A stretch of DNA of 64,000 nucleotides from Desulfovibrio piger (GTDB lineage Bacteria > Desulfobacterota > Desulfovibrionia > Desulfovibrionales > Desulfovibrionaceae). A program made the translations under genes and the position numbers. Every line of letters starts with the position of its first letter. The stretch's first letter is position 1. Below the pieces are notes generated by a model. It was given only the letters and a program-made list of their open reading frames with translations, ran no database searches and had not been told where the DNA came from. This document shows, piece after piece, positions 17,458 through 30,751 of the stretch. The DNA is taken from positions 2,412,001-2,476,000 of the forward strand of contig NZ_OX636706.1 of assembly GCF_951793255.1 (NCBI RefSeq), read 5' to 3'.

Positions 17458-18687
17458 CTATTCGGCGTTACTGTCGGTTTCGTGCATGGCGGTGAGGATC
17501 TCGCCGTACAGGCGCATGAGCAAGTCGGCCTGGGCGCCTTCTATCTTCCGGGCTGCAAGGCAGCGCGAAAAAACTTCCGTCTCGCTCAGCTCTTCAAGGT
17601 TCCTGCCCGTATCGTCCAGGCTTGGCTGGCTGTCCAGCAGACGTGCATTGCGGATCTTCAGGACGCGCAGCCCGCTCCCGGCCACAGCCGTCTCTACCTG
17701 CTGGCGCAGGCTGCCCTCGAGATCATCGCCGGTATAGACAACTTCCAGCCAGGCGGAACTGTCGCTGTCCCGCAGTGTTGCCAGGCGGCCGAGTATCTCG
17801 CACATGGAGCCGCTCACGCGCTCCAGCTTCTGAAATTCCGGTACAGGCAGCAGCTCCACACGGGCCGAGCGCCCGGTAAAATCTACCAGGCAGACGCTTT
17901 TGGGCTGCGAGGCCTCACCAAAGCCCATGGGCAGGGGCGAGCCGCTGTAGCGCATATGCTCCATGCCTCCTACCCGCTGCGGCACATGCAGATGGCCCAG
18001 AGCCAGATAATCGATGCACGGCGGGAAGATGGACGCCGGGACATGCGCCAGCGAGCCCACATAGAGATCACGCACGCCATCGCCATCAACGGTCTGGCCT
18101 CCGGCAGTGAACAGATGGCCCATACAGAGCAGGGGGACGTCAGGTGCCAGACGGTCCCGCAGCGCCGCCGCCTCTTCCAGGACCTGCGCGTAGTGCCGGC
18201 GGATGGCTTCCTGCATCTTGCTTTCCTTGTCGCCGCTGCTCTCCCCTTCTTCCACCAGACGCATGTCGGCATCGCGCAGGAAGGGAACGGCACAGACGAT
18301 GAGCGCTACCTTGCCCTGGGCATCGCGCAGGACTTTGATTTCTTCCGCGGGATCTTCGGGCAGATTGCCCACTACATGGACATCCAGCACCTGCAGGATC
18401 TCGCGCGAAGCCCCCAGCATGGACGGCGAATCATGGTTGCCTGCAGTGATGACCACATGTCGGCAGGAGGAAAGATAGACCTGCCGCAAAAAATCATAAT
18501 ACAGGCGCTGGGCCCTGTTGCTGGGCGTGCCGCTATCGAAGATGTCCCCGGAAACGACCAAGACATCCACTTCTTTTTCCTGCAAAGTACGGGCAAGCCA
18601 GTCCAGGAAAGCCGAAAATTCCTCGTAGCGTTTCTGGCCGAAAAGCGAGCGGCCAAGATGCCAGTCCGATGTATGAAGTACGCGCAT
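17458..18687 (-). CDS. sbcD: Exonuclease subunit SbcD
   Basis: A 409-residue Mre11-like metallophosphoesterase. All nuclease motifs are present: HTSDWHLG (residues 5-12), VVSGDIFDSG, TAGNHDSP, and later CMGHLF and LALGHLH, which bind two metal ions. With SbcC it forms an ATP-regulated nuclease that opens hairpins and stalled replication structures. It is followed by sbcC with eight bases between them, the standard order. The start ATG gives the typical MRVLHTSDWHLGR. Confidence 0.95.
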   Translation of the reverse strand: MRVLHTSDWHLGRSLFGQKRYEEFSAFLDWLARTLQEKEVDVLVVSGDIFDSGTPSNRAQRLYYDFLRQVYLSSCRHVVITAGNHDSPSMLGASREILQVLDVHVVGNLPEDPAEEIKVLRDAQGKVALIVCAVPFLRDADMRLVEEGESSGDKESKMQEAIRRHYAQVLEEAAALRDRLAPDVPLLCMGHLFTAGGQTVDGDGVRDLYVGSLAHVPASIFPPCIDYLALGHLHVPQRVGGMEHMRYSGSPLPMGFGEASQPKSVCLVDFTGRSARVELLPVPEFQKLERVSGSMCEILGRLATLRDSDSSAWLEVVYTGDDLEGSLRQQVETAVAGSGLRVLKIRNARLLDSQPSLDDTGRNLEELSETEVFSRCLAARKIEGAQADLLMRLYGEILTAMHETDSNAE

Positions 18688-18726
18688 GAGATGAAGGCCG
18701 GTTTGATGCCGGATACGGCAGTGGAG

Positions 18727-18757
18727 AAAAAATGACCGCCATGTGGCGGGTCTTTTT
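18727..18757. terminator. Hairpin upstream of sbcD
   Basis: GACCGCC (18734-18740) pairs with GGCGGGTC (18745-18752) with one bulged base; T runs flank it on both strands. It may stop read-through from the small gene on its right before sbcD. Confidence 0.45.
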
Positions 18758-18811
18758 CAGTTATAAGGCCGAAAAAAAGGCCTGTGAAGGCCCGGTAATG
18801 AAGAAAAAACA

Positions 18812-18840
18812 TAAAAGAAACGCCCTGCTTGCGCAGGGCG
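18812..18840 (-). terminator. Terminator of the 140-residue gene
   Basis: Stem CGCCCTGC/GCAGGGCG with loop TTGC at 18821-18840, followed on the minus strand by a T-rich tail, seven bases after the stop at 18847. Confidence 0.75.
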
Positions 18841-18846
18841 TCCTTG

Positions 18847-19269
18847 TTAGTAAGCGCTGATGTATTCGTCCAGGCTGCCGGCGGAACAGTTCCGGCTCAC
18901 CCAGAAGGCGGATGCCCAGACCATAAGGGCCGTCGCCTGGGTGTCGTCCAGACTTTTGAGCTTGCTTTCCAGGCTGGAGCGGCTGGCGCCATGCCGGGTG
19001 TGCAGGTTGTTCAGCTCACAGGCATCACTGACCCGCAGCAGCAGATAGGACAAACGCGTGTGGTCAGGCAGCAGGCGCGTATCCTTATGCGCTTCCACGA
19101 TGGTTTTCAGTTCGCCTGCGGTGAACATCTGCTTGATGTTGGCCATGGCGCGGAAAAACGTATCCACGGCCCAAGGCAGGATGAATTCAGCTCCGGCGCT
19201 CTTGGTACGAAAGTAATCCTTGAGCCAGCGTTCCTGCTCGTCGTTGATGCGTGCTGCTACCTGTGGCAT
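18847..19269 (-). CDS. Hypothetical protein, possible DNA-binding N-terminus
   Basis: I do not recognise this 140-residue protein. It has no signal peptide or membrane segment. The N-terminus (VAARINDEQERWLKDYF, then a helical stretch to residue 50) resembles in pattern a ribbon-helix-helix fold: a short strand with alternating hydrophobic residues followed by two helices. The rest is helical with a few scattered Cys. It stands alone between sbcD and dapB with its own terminator, and its codon use fits the host. A regulatory DNA-binding role is a guess from pattern only. Confidence 0.7.
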   Translation of the reverse strand: MPQVAARINDEQERWLKDYFRTKSAGAEFILPWAVDTFFRAMANIKQMFTAGELKTIVEAHKDTRLLPDHTRLSYLLLRVSDACELNNLHTRHGASRSSLESKLKSLDDTQATALMVWASAFWVSRNCSAGSLDEYISAY

Positions 19270-19345
19270 GGGGCCCCCGTAGGCGTCTGCGACGCCATTT
19301 TCCTGCGTTGTTTACAGGAAGCCTACCGCAGGCCCCGTCAAAATT

Positions 19346-19371
19346 CAAGACATTTTCTAGAAAATGTCTTG
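19346..19371 (-). terminator. Perfect 26-base palindrome across the dapB stop codon
   Basis: Arms CAAGACATTTT and AAAATGTCTTG flank CTAG, whose CTA is the dapB stop on the minus strand. The hairpin is followed by AATTTT in the direction of dapB transcription, so it could be a terminator that uses the end of the coding sequence as one arm. Confidence 0.6.
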
Positions 19372-20139
19372 CATTCCGTACAGGCGTCCCGGCTGCTGTC
19401 CGCACAGCCAGGCAGCGGCCCGCAGGGCTCCCTGAGCGAAGGTCTCGCGCGAGTGGGCCTGATGCGTCACTTCGATGCGCTCGCCGGGGCCCATGAAGTA
19501 GACCGTGTGAACACCGACCACATCCCCGCCGCGAATGGCCTGGATGCCGATCTGCGCCTTGGGACGCTCACCGATGATGCCGTCACGGGCGGAACAGCGG
19601 ACGTCGTCCAGATCCCAGCCCCGGGCTTCGGCCAGGCATTCGCCCAGACGCAGGGCCGTACCGCTGGGGGAGTCCTTTTTACGGTTATGGTGCAGCTCCA
19701 CCATCTCGATATCGTACTTTTCCCCGAGGGCGCGGGTCAGTTCGGGCAGGACCTTGAGCAGGACATTGACGCCGATGCTCATATTGGGCGCCCAGAACAT
19801 GCGGCAGCTTTCGGCCAGCTTCGCCAGTTCCTGCTTTTGTTCATTGGTGAAGCCGGTGGTGCCGATCACATGAGCGGCACCGAACTTGGCCACACTGCGG
19901 GCCGTGGCCAGACTGACCTCGGGAGCGGTGAAATCGACGACGACAGCTTTGCCGTCCAGACTTTGCAGCAGCTCTTCCACATTCTGGCTCACCGGGCACG
20001 ACAACGCGGCCAGACCGGCAGCAAATTCGCTGCGTTCCACCACGCCCGCAAGCGTGAAGGCGGGGTCTTCCTGCACCAGCGTGCAGATGGTCCGGCCCAT
20101 ACGGCCATTGGCACCCATGACGATGATCGGCGTGCTCAT
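19357..20139 (-). CDS. dapB: 4-hydroxy-tetrahydrodipicolinate reductase
   Basis: A 260-residue enzyme of the lysine and meso-diaminopimelate pathway that uses NAD(P)H to make tetrahydrodipicolinate. The nucleotide-binding loop GANGRMGR is at residues 9-16; the family signature ELHHNRKKDSPSGTA (about residues 150-164) holds the catalytic His and Lys, and VIGTTGFT marks the NAD-binding domain. Length is usual (about 270). The start has AGGTGA upstream, and it follows ligA by 28 bases, ending the long minus-strand run that begins with radA. Its last codons lie in a perfect palindrome. Confidence 0.95.
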   Translation of the reverse strand: MSTPIIVMGANGRMGRTICTLVQEDPAFTLAGVVERSEFAAGLAALSCPVSQNVEELLQSLDGKAVVVDFTAPEVSLATARSVAKFGAAHVIGTTGFTNEQKQELAKLAESCRMFWAPNMSIGVNVLLKVLPELTRALGEKYDIEMVELHHNRKKDSPSGTALRLGECLAEARGWDLDDVRCSARDGIIGERPKAQIGIQAIRGGDVVGVHTVYFMGPGERIEVTHQAHSRETFAQGALRAAAWLCGQQPGRLYGMQDIF

Positions 20140-20167
20140 TGCTTCACCTGTCCTGTTCTGTTGAAAG

Positions 20168-24377
<4,210 letters not shown>

Positions 24378-24381
<4 letters not shown>

Positions 24382-25136
24382 CGCTCGTCGGGAAGCCAGC
24401 CCAGGGCAGCATCATGGCGAAAAGACATCCGCCACGGCTGCCACGGCAGCTGGGAGACAGGTTCAGGATCAGGGACGGGCACAGCCTGCCGCAGGAGCGC
24501 CAGGAATTCCTTGCGGGGGATCTCCCGCGCGCCCATGGCCAGCATGTGGGGCGTGGCCTGCTGACAATCCAGCAGGAGGAAATCCCGTTCGCGCAAGAAC
24601 GCCACCAAGCCCGCAAGGGCCGCCCGCGAAGCTTCGGGACAGAGGTGGAACATGGATTCCCCGAAAAAGGCCCGCCCCAGGGCCACACCGTACAGGCCGC
24701 CCAGCAGCTCCCCATCCCGCCAGGCTTCCACGGAATGGGCATAGCCCAGGGCATGCAGGCGCTCATAGGCCGCTATCATCTCGGGCAGTATCCATGTCCC
24801 TTCACTGTCGCGACGGGGCGCCGCGCAGGCCCGGATGACGCGGGAAAAGGCCGTATCCATGCGCAGCTCGAACGGATGGTTGCGCAAGGCCCGGGCACTG
24901 CGGCGCGGCAGATGGAAGGCATCCGGCGGCAATACACAACGGGGATCAGGACACCACCACAGCAGGGGCATGTCCTCACCGTACCAGGGAAAAATGCCCC
25001 GGCTGTAGGCTGCCAGCAGACGTGCCGGCAGCAGGTCGCCACCGGCACACAATATCCCTTCCGCGGTGCAGCATCCCGGCGAGGGGAACTGCGCCGCATA
25101 CAGGGCTATCTGCTTACGCATCGTTGCGGCCGTCAT
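24378..25136 (-). CDS. aat: Leucyl/phenylalanyl-tRNA–protein transferase
   Basis: A 252-residue enzyme that adds Leu or Phe to proteins with N-terminal Lys or Arg, marking them for ClpS–ClpAP. Typical segments are [21 protein letters not shown] near residue 32 and [13 protein letters not shown], then [42 protein letters not shown] and [16 protein letters not shown]. The ATG at 25136 has a strong GGAGGAGG site five bases upstream and overlaps the end of clpA by 23 bases; the open frame extends upstream inside clpA but that part is not Aat. Linkage to clpA and clpS makes a complete N-degron set. Confidence 0.93.
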
Positions 25137-27420
25137 CCCCCTCCTCCGCTTCCGCGCCCTGTGCAGGGGCCGCGTCAGGGAACTGGAGTACGAGTTCATT
25201 GTCCTTGACCCCCAGGCGGACGAGCCCGCCGTGGCGCAGACGGCCGAAGAGCAGCTCACCGGCCAGGGCGTCTTCCACCCGGCTGCGCAGCAAACGCCGC
25301 AGCGGACGCGCGCCCATGGCGGGATCATAGCCCTTTTCCGCCAGCCAGGCACGGGCACGGGGCGTAGAGGCCAGCGTGACCTGCTGTTCCGCAAGGCTGT
25401 TCCCGATCTCACGCAGGAACTTGTCCACGATACGCTGCATCATGGCAGGCGTGAGGGCCCGGAACGGGATCATGGCATCGAGACGGTTGCGGAATTCGGG
25501 CGTGAACAACCGTTCCACAGCCCCCAGGGCCTTGCGGGCCGCATCTTCGGGCGCGGCCTTGCCAAAGCCTATGCTGGCCTTGGACATCTCGAACGTCCCG
25601 GCATTGGAAGTCATGATGAGCACCGTGTGGGAAAAGTCCGTCTTGCGGCCGGAATTGTCCGTGAGGGTACCGTAGTCCATGACCTGCAGCAGGATGTTGA
25701 AGATGTCGGGATGGGCCTTTTCTATCTCGTCCAGCAGGACCACGGAATACGGGGCCTTGCGCACGGCCTCGGTCAGCAGGCCGCCCTGGTCGAAGCCCAC
25801 ATAGCCTGGCGGCGAACCGATGAGGCGCGAGACCGTGTGCGGTTCCATGTATTCGCTCATGTCATAGCGCAGGAACTCCACGCCCATGGTCTGGGCCAGC
25901 CCGCGGGCCAGCTCCGTCTTGCCCACCCCGGTGGGGCCATAGAAAAGGAAGGCGCCCGTGGGCCGCTGACGCTGCCCCAGGCCCGCACGCGAACGCAGGA
26001 TGGCGCGCACGGTCTGCTCCACGGCTTCTTCCTGCCCAAAGACGATCTGCTTGAGGTTCTTTTCCAGATTGGCCAGGCGGTTCCGCTCCTGCCCCGAGAC
26101 CGTCCTCACGGGCACGCCGGCCATACGGGCCACGATGCGTTCCACGTCGGACACCGTGACGGCGGCCGTCCGCTTTTCATCCTTGCGGCGCAGGTCCACG
26201 GCGGCCCCCACTTCGTCCATCACGTCGATGGCCTTGTCAGGCTGCAGACGGTCACGGACATAACGGTTGGAAAGGTCCACGATGCTGCGCAGCACGGTCT
26301 CGCTGTAGCGCACGCGGTGATGGCCCGCGTAATGGGACTGCAAGCCGCTGAGGATGGCAAAGCAATCCTCGGCATTGGGTTCCCCCACGTCGATACGCTG
26401 AAAGCGCCGCGTCAGGGCACGGTCTTTTTCCAGGTGGTTGCGGAACTCTTCATGGGTGGTGGAGCCGATGCAGCGCAGCTCCCCGCTGGCCAGTACGGGC
26501 TTGAGCAGGTTGGAGGCGTCCATGGAACCGCCGGAAGTGGCCCCGGCGCCCACGATGGTGTGGATCTCGTCGATGAAAACCACGGCATCCGGGATGTTCT
26601 TGAGTTCTTCCACGATGGCCTTGAGGCGGCTTTCGAATTCGCCGCGATAACGGGTACCGGCCAGGATCAGGCCCATATCGAGGGCGTAGATCTTGACGTC
26701 CTTGAACTTTTTGGGGACCTGGCCCTGGGCGATGCGCAGGGCCAGACCTTCGGCCAGAGCTGTCTTGCCCACGCCGGGATCGCCCACGAACAGGGGATTG
26801 TTCTTGCGGCGGCGGCACAGGACCTCGATGGCTCTGTCCAGTTCTTCCTGACGGCCCACCAGGGGGTCGATCTTGCCGTCACGGGCACGGGCGGTGAGCT
26901 CGGTGGCGTACTTTTCCAGAACGTTCTCCCCGGCTTCGCCTTCTTCCTTCTCCCTGGCGGCATCGGGGGATACGCCCCGGGATCCGCCTCCTTCCGGCAT
27001 ACCGTGCGAGATGAAGGTCAGCGCGTCCAGACGATCCACTCCCTGACGCGTCAGGAAGTAGTGGGCATAGCTGTCCTCTTCATCCAGGATGGCCACGAAC
27101 AGGTCGCCCAGTTCCACCTGGCTCCGTCCCGAAGCGTGGATATGCCCCAGAGCCCGTTCGAGCACCCGCTGCACACCGGCGGTCTGATGGACTTCGTGCT
27201 CGCCCTGATCCGGCAGCACCTGCATCTCGTTACGGAAAAAGCCTTCCAGCTGTTCGCGCAACACCGCCACACTGGCCCCGCTGCCTTCCAGCAGCAGACG
27301 GCCGGGGGCCACGGTCGTCAGTGAGAACAGGATGTGCTCCACCGTCAGCAATTCATGCCTGCGGCGTTGCACTTCCTGGACGGCAACCTTCAAAACTTCC
27401 TGAACAGCAGCACTGAGCAT
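25114..27420 (-). CDS. clpA: ATP-dependent Clp protease ATP-binding subunit ClpA
   Basis: A 768-residue AAA+ unfoldase that feeds substrates to ClpP. An N-terminal double Clp repeat (about residues 1-145) binds ClpS; the first ATPase domain has Walker [13 protein letters not shown] near residue 218 and Walker [10 protein letters not shown]; the second has [12 protein letters not shown] near residue 500 and [12 protein letters not shown]. The SIGFG loop, which docks into ClpP, is present, so it is a partner of ClpP rather than a ClpB-type disaggregase, and the ClpB middle coiled coil is missing. It lies seven bases after clpS and overlaps aat. ClpP is not in the window. Confidence 0.96.
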   Translation of the reverse strand: MLSAAVQEVLKVAVQEVQRRRHELLTVEHILFSLTTVAPGRLLLEGSGASVAVLREQLEGFFRNEMQVLPDQGEHEVHQTAGVQRVLERALGHIHASGRSQVELGDLFVAILDEEDSYAHYFLTRQGVDRLDALTFISHGMPEGGGSRGVSPDAAREKEEGEAGENVLEKYATELTARARDGKIDPLVGRQEELDRAIEVLCRRRKNNPLFVGDPGVGKTALAEGLALRIAQGQVPKKFKDVKIYALDMGLILAGTRYRGEFESRLKAIVEELKNIPDAVVFIDEIHTIVGAGATSGGSMDASNLLKPVLASGELRCIGSTTHEEFRNHLEKDRALTRRFQRIDVGEPNAEDCFAILSGLQSHYAGHHRVRYSETVLRSIVDLSNRYVRDRLQPDKAIDVMDEVGAAVDLRRKDEKRTAAVTVSDVERIVARMAGVPVRTVSGQERNRLANLEKNLKQIVFGQEEAVEQTVRAILRSRAGLGQRQRPTGAFLFYGPTGVGKTELARGLAQTMGVEFLRYDMSEYMEPHTVSRLIGSPPGYVGFDQGGLLTEAVRKAPYSVVLLDEIEKAHPDIFNILLQVMDYGTLTDNSGRKTDFSHTVLIMTSNAGTFEMSKASIGFGKAAPEDAARKALGAVERLFTPEFRNRLDAMIPFRALTPAMMQRIVDKFLREIGNSLAEQQVTLASTPRARAWLAEKGYDPAMGARPLRRLLRSRVEDALAGELLFGRLRHGGLVRLGVKDNELVLQFPDAAPAQGAEAEEGDDGRNDA

Positions 27421-27427
27421 ATGATCC

Positions 27428-27748
27428 TCAACGATATTTTTCCATGGTGCAGCGCAAGGGGAAGCCCGCCGCGCGGGCCCGCCGCCTGACGAGCGCCACC
27501 TTTGTTTCCGCTATCTCATGCGTGTAGACGCCGCACTGGCCGATGCCCTGCTGATGGACGGCCAGCATGATGGCCGTGGCTTCTTCCGGTGTCTTGTGGA
27601 AAATGTCGCACAGGACGCCGACGACGAAATCCATGCTGGTATAATCGTCGTTGTGGAGCAGGACCACATAACGGTCCGGTTCCTTGACCTTCTTCTTGAC
27701 GATGGTGGCAGTATCCGTTCCCGGCTCGTTCCAGGTTTCATCGGCCAT
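27428..27748 (-). CDS. clpS: ClpS, N-degron adaptor of ClpAP
   Basis: A 106-residue adaptor that binds N-terminal Leu, Phe, Tyr or Trp and hands substrates to ClpA. The binding pocket residues are in VVLLHNDDYTSMDFVVGVL (residues 28-46) and in AVHQQGIGQCGVYTHEIAETK (His near residue 65). The first 25 residues form the flexible N-terminal arm needed for delivery. The start ATG at 27748 lies inside the end of the CYTH gene (11 bases overlap); the frame remains open far upstream but there it is a shadow of that gene. Order clpS–clpA is universal in proteobacteria. Confidence 0.93.
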   Translation of the reverse strand: MADETWNEPGTDTATIVKKKVKEPDRYVVLLHNDDYTSMDFVVGVLCDIFHKTPEEATAIMLAVHQQGIGQCGVYTHEIAETKVALVRRRARAAGFPLRCTMEKYR

Positions 27749-28373
27749 GAGGGCTATCCTCCACGGTAGGCAGGCCCAGATCCCGGCGCCAGCGGGCCAG
27801 TTCTTCGGGCGTGAACACAAACGACAGGTCGGGCGGCAGATTATTCCGCTGCCGCCACTCCTGATGAAGATAATGATAACTTTGAGTACTAACCGGGACA
27901 TCGTCAAGTCCCAGCAGAGCTTCCAGACGCAGGATCTCTTCCTCGGGCCCCTCCAGCTCCACCACGCGGGCAAAGGGGACGATATCCATGTCGATACTGG
28001 TATGCTCCAGCGTCCAGGTCTCCCGGATCTTTTCATAGCAGGCACGGACCACATAGCCCAGGCCTTCCAGGATGCTGTGCATCTGCGCGGCATCGGTGAC
28101 GGGGGTCTCCCGCTCTTCACGGACCTTGAAGGCCGCATCCGGCGCGGAGACGGGCGGCAGCTTGAGCGTCAGCACGTTTTGCGCATGGTCCGGCCATTCC
28201 TGCGAGCGCAGGCGCAGCAGGTGATGCCCGGCCCGCAAGGAGCCGTCAGGCAGGTCATAGATGCGGTTCCGCTCCAGATGGACGTCACCTCCCTGCGCAC
28301 CACACTGGCGCAGGCGACGGCGCAAGCTGTCGAAATCGACCTCGAGATATTTGCGTTCTATTTCAAGAGCCAT
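27738..28373 (-). CDS. CYTH-domain protein (class IV adenylate cyclase / thiamine triphosphatase fold)
   Basis: A 211-residue protein of the CYTH family. The N-terminal EIERKYLEV has the ExExK triphosphate-binding motif, followed by alternating charged strands (LLRLRSQEW, LTLKLPP, FKVREERET, EKIRETW, SIDMDIVPFARVVELEG) that form the eight-stranded tunnel. CyaB-type enzymes make cAMP and others hydrolyse triphosphates; which applies here cannot be told. It ends overlapping clpS and begins seven bases after radA, so it is part of the same run. No membrane segment or signal peptide. Confidence 0.8.
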   Translation of the reverse strand: MALEIERKYLEVDFDSLRRRLRQCGAQGGDVHLERNRIYDLPDGSLRAGHHLLRLRSQEWPDHAQNVLTLKLPPVSAPDAAFKVREERETPVTDAAQMHSILEGLGYVVRACYEKIRETWTLEHTSIDMDIVPFARVVELEGPEEEILRLEALLGLDDVPVSTQSYHYLHQEWRQRNNLPPDLSFVFTPEELARWRRDLGLPTVEDSPHGR

Positions 28374-28380
28374 GGTATGC

Positions 28381-29718
28381 TCACTGTTTGCGATGAAAGA
28401 GTTTCTGCTGCAGGTCGGCGATGGTCGCGATGCCGCCCTTGCCGGGATGGATCACGGGCTCGAAGCCCAGACGGCGCGCCTGGGCCAGACGAAGGTCGTG
28501 GGCGGCCACGGGCCGCACCTGACCGTTGAGGTCCACCTCGCCCCACAGGACACACTTTTCCGGCAGCGGCACGTCATAATACGACGACAGCACCGCCGCC
28601 ACCAGGGCCAGGTCCAGCCCGGGCTCCTGCAGCTTCATGCCGCCGCCGACCTTGGCATAGATGTCCACCTGTCCGAAATTGAGTTTGAGGCGCTTTTCCA
28701 GCACGGCCAGCAGCAAATGCAGACGGTTGGCATCGAAGCCGAGGGCCGCACGCCGGGGGATGCTGAGGAAGGTCCGGGCCACCAGGGCCTGCACTTCCAC
28801 CGCCAGCGGGCGCTGCCCGTCCACGGCCATGACCACCGCCGTGCCGGAGAGGGAGGCGTCGCGATCGCCCAGGAAAAAGGTGGAGGGGTCATCCACCACT
28901 TCCATGCCCCGGCCCCCCATGCGGAAGACCAGCAGCTCTTCATTGGGGCCAAAACGGTTTTTGAAGACGCGCAGCAGGCGGAACATCTGGCGGCGGTCGC
29001 CTTCAAGAGAGATGACGGTATCCACCATATGCTCCAGCAGGCGGGGACCAGCCAGGACACCGTCCTTGGTCACATGGCCCACCAGCACCAGCGTGACGCC
29101 CAGACGGCGGCAGGCTTCCAGCAGGGCCATGCTCACGGCACGCACCTGATTGACATTGCCGGGAAGGCCTTCGGCATCGACGCTGCTCATGGTCTGTACC
29201 GAGTCCACCACCAGCAAACGGGACGGAGCCAGCTCCAGGGCGGCGATGACCTCGTCCACACTGGAGGTGGACATGGCCAGCAGGTTGTCATGCAGCATGC
29301 CGAGCCGCTGTCCCCGCGCCTTGATCTGCGGCAGGGATTCTTCGCCGCTGGCATAAAGCACTCTGCCCCCCTGGGCAGCGACCAGCCCAGCCACCTGCAG
29401 CAGCAGGGTGGATTTGCCGATGCCCGGCTCGCCGCCGATGAGGATGGCCGCACCCGGCACCAGACCCTTGCCCAGCACCCTGTCCAGTGAGGCGATGCCG
29501 CTGGGATAGGGATGATGCCCGGTCTCGGCTACGTCCTGCAAAGGAACAGGCCGGTTGCCCGCAGGGACGGATACCCTGGTGTTGCTGCGGGACAGGGCCT
29601 TGGGCTGTGCCGCGGCCTGAAGGGTGTTCCACTCATGGCAGCCGGGGCATTGACCACGCCATTGCAGGGTCTGCGCGCCACAGGCTGAACAGATAAAGAC
29701 TTCTCTCGTTTTAGCCAT
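28381..29718 (-). CDS. radA: DNA repair protein RadA
   Basis: A 445-residue RecA-like helicase that drives branch migration during recombination. The N-terminal zinc finger is CSACGAQTLQWRGQCPGC, then Walker A GGEPGIGKSTLLLQ near residue 90, the RadA signature VFKNRFGPNEEL, and a C-terminal Lon-protease-like domain (KVGGGMKLQEPGLDLALVAA). The ATG at 29718 gives the standard MAKTREVFICSACG but has no clear ribosome binding site; the frame is open for 16 more codons of unlikely hydrophobic sequence. It is probably the first gene of the radA–CYTH–clpS–clpA–aat–uvrB–ligA–dapB run. Confidence 0.93.
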   Translation of the reverse strand: MAKTREVFICSACGAQTLQWRGQCPGCHEWNTLQAAAQPKALSRSNTRVSVPAGNRPVPLQDVAETGHHPYPSGIASLDRVLGKGLVPGAAILIGGEPGIGKSTLLLQVAGLVAAQGGRVLYASGEESLPQIKARGQRLGMLHDNLLAMSTSSVDEVIAALELAPSRLLVVDSVQTMSSVDAEGLPGNVNQVRAVSMALLEACRRLGVTLVLVGHVTKDGVLAGPRLLEHMVDTVISLEGDRRQMFRLLRVFKNRFGPNEELLVFRMGGRGMEVVDDPSTFFLGDRDASLSGTAVVMAVDGQRPLAVEVQALVARTFLSIPRRAALGFDANRLHLLLAVLEKRLKLNFGQVDIYAKVGGGMKLQEPGLDLALVAAVLSSYYDVPLPEKCVLWGEVDLNGQVRPVAAHDLRLAQARRLGFEPVIHPGKGGIATIADLQQKLFHRKQ

Positions 29719-29816
29719 GGCATAAAAATAAAAAAAAAGTGCAGCCCATGCAAGCATGTGCAGCAAAGTTCAGCTCTTGTGTTCGGTGTGTTGCAATATC
29801 GCGCCGTCACGGATGC

Positions 29817-29844
29817 AGTCATGATGCGGAATTGCGTCATGACT
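29817..29844. promoter_or_regulatory. 28-base imperfect palindrome upstream of radA, possible operator
   Basis: AGTCATGA and TCATGACT are the outer arms, with further symmetric bases inside (GC either side of the centre). It lies about 100 bases before radA, in the only gap ahead of this long gene run. Confidence 0.4.
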
Positions 29845-29857
29845 GTGCATCACTATT

Positions 29858-29873
29858 TGTGTTTTTTATCACA
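29858..29873. promoter_or_regulatory. Possible Crp/Fnr-family binding site
   Basis: TGTGTTTTTTATCACA matches the TGTGA-N6-TCACA pattern used by the Crp/Fnr family at nine of ten fixed positions. It is about 140 bases before radA. Evidence is sequence pattern only. Confidence 0.3.
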
Positions 29874-29974
29874 TGACTCCCATAGTTCTTTACGATGCGC
29901 CCTTTCGCGGTATTGCAGAGTTTCTGGGGCCTATCCGCCCCGCTTTCCGGCATCACCGATGTATCCCAAGGGCA

Positions 29975-29998
29975 TAAAAAAAGCCCCTTGCGGGGCTT
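29975..29998 (-). terminator. Terminator of the metH–DUF3426 run
   Basis: AAGCCCC/GGGGCTT with loop TTGC at 29981-29998, followed on the minus strand by seven T, 22 bases after the DUF3426 stop. Confidence 0.85.
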
Positions 29999-30020
29999 GA
30001 GAGCAGTTTTGCCGGGATGT

Positions 30021-30728
30021 CTAGCGGGGCAGGGGCACTCCCTTCTGCGCATCCACGATGGCGACGTAGAACTCGCTGACATCGTTGGGCGGGCTGTCGA
30101 ACACGACCATGAAGGGAGCGCTGGCACCGGGCAGCAGGGTCACATTGGCCCCCTGCTCTTTCTCGGGGTCGGCCAGACGGCTGGCCATGGCTTCCTTGTC
30201 CAGTACGGAGAGCTGCAAGGGGGTCAGCTGGTTGCCGGCGGTCTGACGATTGGAGGCGATGACCTTCTGATCCTGACCGTAAAGCACGGCTTCCACGGTG
30301 ATCATGCTCACGGGCTGGGGGAATTCATTGACCACCCTGCCCTCGATGACCAGGATCTTGCCCATCTTTTCGTTGTTCACATAGTACTGGCGCACGTCCT
30401 TCATGGTCAGCAGGGCGATGTTCTCAGCGGTGGCTGCCGTTCCCTGGACAGGTGTCAGGGGGCGCTCATGCCAGCAGTACCAGTAGACAGCGGCACCGCC
30501 GCAGGCCAGCAGAAGCAGCAGCATCAGCCAGAACAGCCAGCGGCGCCGGGGGCGGGGCTGCTCCACATCGTCCGGCAGAAGATCCGGGATGGGCGCAGGG
30601 GCAGGCTCAGGCAATTGCAGGGCAAAGACCGTCTTGCATACGGAGCAGCGCAATTTCGCACCCGGCCGGGCAAGATGTTCCGGCAGGTTGAAACGGCTGG
30701 CGCAGTGAGGGCATTGAATTTCCATCAT
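30021..30728 (-). CDS. Zinc-ribbon, DUF3426-type membrane protein
   Basis: A 235-residue protein. It opens with a zinc ribbon of the MJ0042 type (CPHCASRF and CSVCKTVF, residues 6-35), followed by a Pro-rich linker, one membrane segment (about residues 65-85) and a C-terminal domain of about 145 residues that would lie in the periplasm, with IEGRVVNEFPQPVSMITVEA typical of DUF3426. The function of this family is not known. Two adjacent ATG codons are possible starts; both are close to GGAG. It is the last gene of the run metH–tlpA–acetyltransferase–hpt–this gene. Confidence 0.8.
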   Translation of the reverse strand: MMEIQCPHCASRFNLPEHLARPGAKLRCSVCKTVFALQLPEPAPAPIPDLLPDDVEQPRPRRRWLFWLMLLLLLACGGAAVYWYCWHERPLTPVQGTAATAENIALLTMKDVRQYYVNNEKMGKILVIEGRVVNEFPQPVSMITVEAVLYGQDQKVIASNRQTAGNQLTPLQLSVLDKEAMASRLADPEKEQGANVTLLPGASAPFMVVFDSPPNDVSEFYVAIVDAQKGVPLPR

Positions 30729-30751
30729 TTGGCTCCAGGTGCGGGCAGGTG

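Noticed and set aside
25066-27324. 752-codon open frame on the plus strand opposite clpA
   Set aside because: Antisense shadow of a clear clpA; no motif, no ribosome binding site.
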